Assembly (NCBI RefSeq): GCF_024494595.1
Contig: NZ_JANHDI010000001.1
Span: 553,515 to 617,514, forward strand
From: Halobellus rarus
GTDB lineage: Archaea; Halobacteriota; Halobacteria; Halobacteriales; Haloferacaceae
DNA length: 64,000 nt
Reading direction: 5' to 3'
This document shows, piece after piece, positions 63,895 through 64,000 of the stretch. Made by a program: the position numbers and the translations under genes. The notes beneath the pieces are model-generated. The model did not search any database and was not told the origin of the DNA. It worked only from the letters and a program-made list of their open reading frames with translations. Each line of letters starts with the position of its first letter. Position 1 is the first letter of the stretch.

Positions 63895-63917
63895 CCGGGC
63901 GGTCTTCGACCGTCCGG
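63895..63917 (+). terminator. Hairpin downstream of tRNA-Ile
   Basis: CCGGGCGGTC (63895-63904) can pair with GACCGTCCGG (63908-63917) around a TTC loop, with one G-T pair, 9 bases after the tRNA. A second short stem TGGGG/CCCCA follows (63921-63925 with 63936-63940). There is no T-run, so termination is uncertain; it could be a processing structure. The last 60 bases hold a TATA-like CTCTATATTG (63980-63989), whose gene would lie beyond the window. Confidence 0.35.
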
Positions 63918-64000
63918 GGTTGGGGCCGTACAACTCCCCAGCCACTCAATCTCGGCATAATTACCTCACGTTAGTCTCGGCTCTATATTGTAATCCGAAC

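Noticed and set aside
1..64000. Search for provirus, insertion sequences, integrases or defence islands
   Set aside because: No transposase, integrase, restriction, Cas or terminal inverted repeat pattern was seen; the only toxin-antitoxin hint is the partial gene at the left edge.

Overview
This 64 kb window is chromosomal DNA from a halophilic archaeon (class Halobacteria). The evidence is high GC (roughly two thirds where I counted), very acidic proteins, TATA boxes about 25-28 bases before start codons with little or no leader, Tat-type signal peptides, and archaeal genes such as aIF2-beta, aIF5A/deoxyhypusine synthase, S8e, CetZ, MptA, RaSEA and CofC/G/H. The genus cannot be fixed from the sequence alone; a Haloferacales-like organism is a guess. 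Most of the window looks like core genome. I see no insertion sequence, provirus or CRISPR array, and one gene (about 51.1-52.3 kb) has clearly lower GC.

Layout. 0-3 kb: a truncated antitoxin-like gene, aIF2-beta, an orphan reading frame and deoxyhypusine synthase. 2.9-5.9 kb: a sensory rhodopsin II / HtrII phototaxis pair. 6-10.9 kb: a Nif3-like protein, agmatinase, aIF5A, a DUF5518-type membrane protein, an ABC1/UbiB kinase and an Hsp20. 11.1-14.3 kb: two moeA genes, the second fused to a periplasmic-binding-like domain. 14.4-19 kb: a HAD phosphatase, LWR-salt protein, pterin carbinolamine dehydratase, and a tetrapyrrole cluster (hemA, precorrin-2 dehydrogenase, fused AhbA/AhbB-type siroheme decarboxylase). 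19.1-25.5 kb: a MEDS histidine kinase, a small conserved protein, an MBL hydrolase, a tungsten aldehyde oxidoreductase and RaSEA. 25.6-28.7 kb: TspO, then purQ, purS and purC. 28.9-36.3 kb: F420 genes cofH, cofG and cofC interleaved with two CetZ cytoskeletal genes.

36.5-40.4 kb: an NDUFA9-like epimerase and a znuACB zinc importer. 40.5-44.2 kb: dTMP kinase, TrkA flanked by two near-identical-sized RAM-domain proteins, a DUF5813-type protein, a candidate small RNA and S8e. 44.2-51 kb: the phosphate system, with an AbrB-PhoU regulator divergent from pstSCAB-phoU; both promoters share a 13-base motif. 51.1-57.3 kb: an AI-2E transporter, a KaiC-like ATPase, NAD kinase, an FAD oxidoreductase and two small conserved proteins. 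57.3-64 kb: a LOV-domain blue-light histidine kinase, MptA, a TrmB regulator, a DUF255 thioredoxin-fold protein, FxsA and tRNA-Ile(GAU).

Themes that join genes: light sensing (SRII/HtrII and the LOV kinase), hypusine modification (deoxyhypusine synthase, aIF5A and agmatinase), cofactor synthesis (molybdo/tungstopterin with an AOR, F420, haem through sirohaem, pterins), and nutrient import (Pi, Zn, K). The most novel-looking signals are non-coding: a two-hairpin RNA candidate at about 43.63-43.73 kb with its own TATA box and terminator, the shared Pho-type motif, a palindrome laid over a TATA box at 56.5 kb, and a 19-codon frame that exactly bridges purS and purQ.
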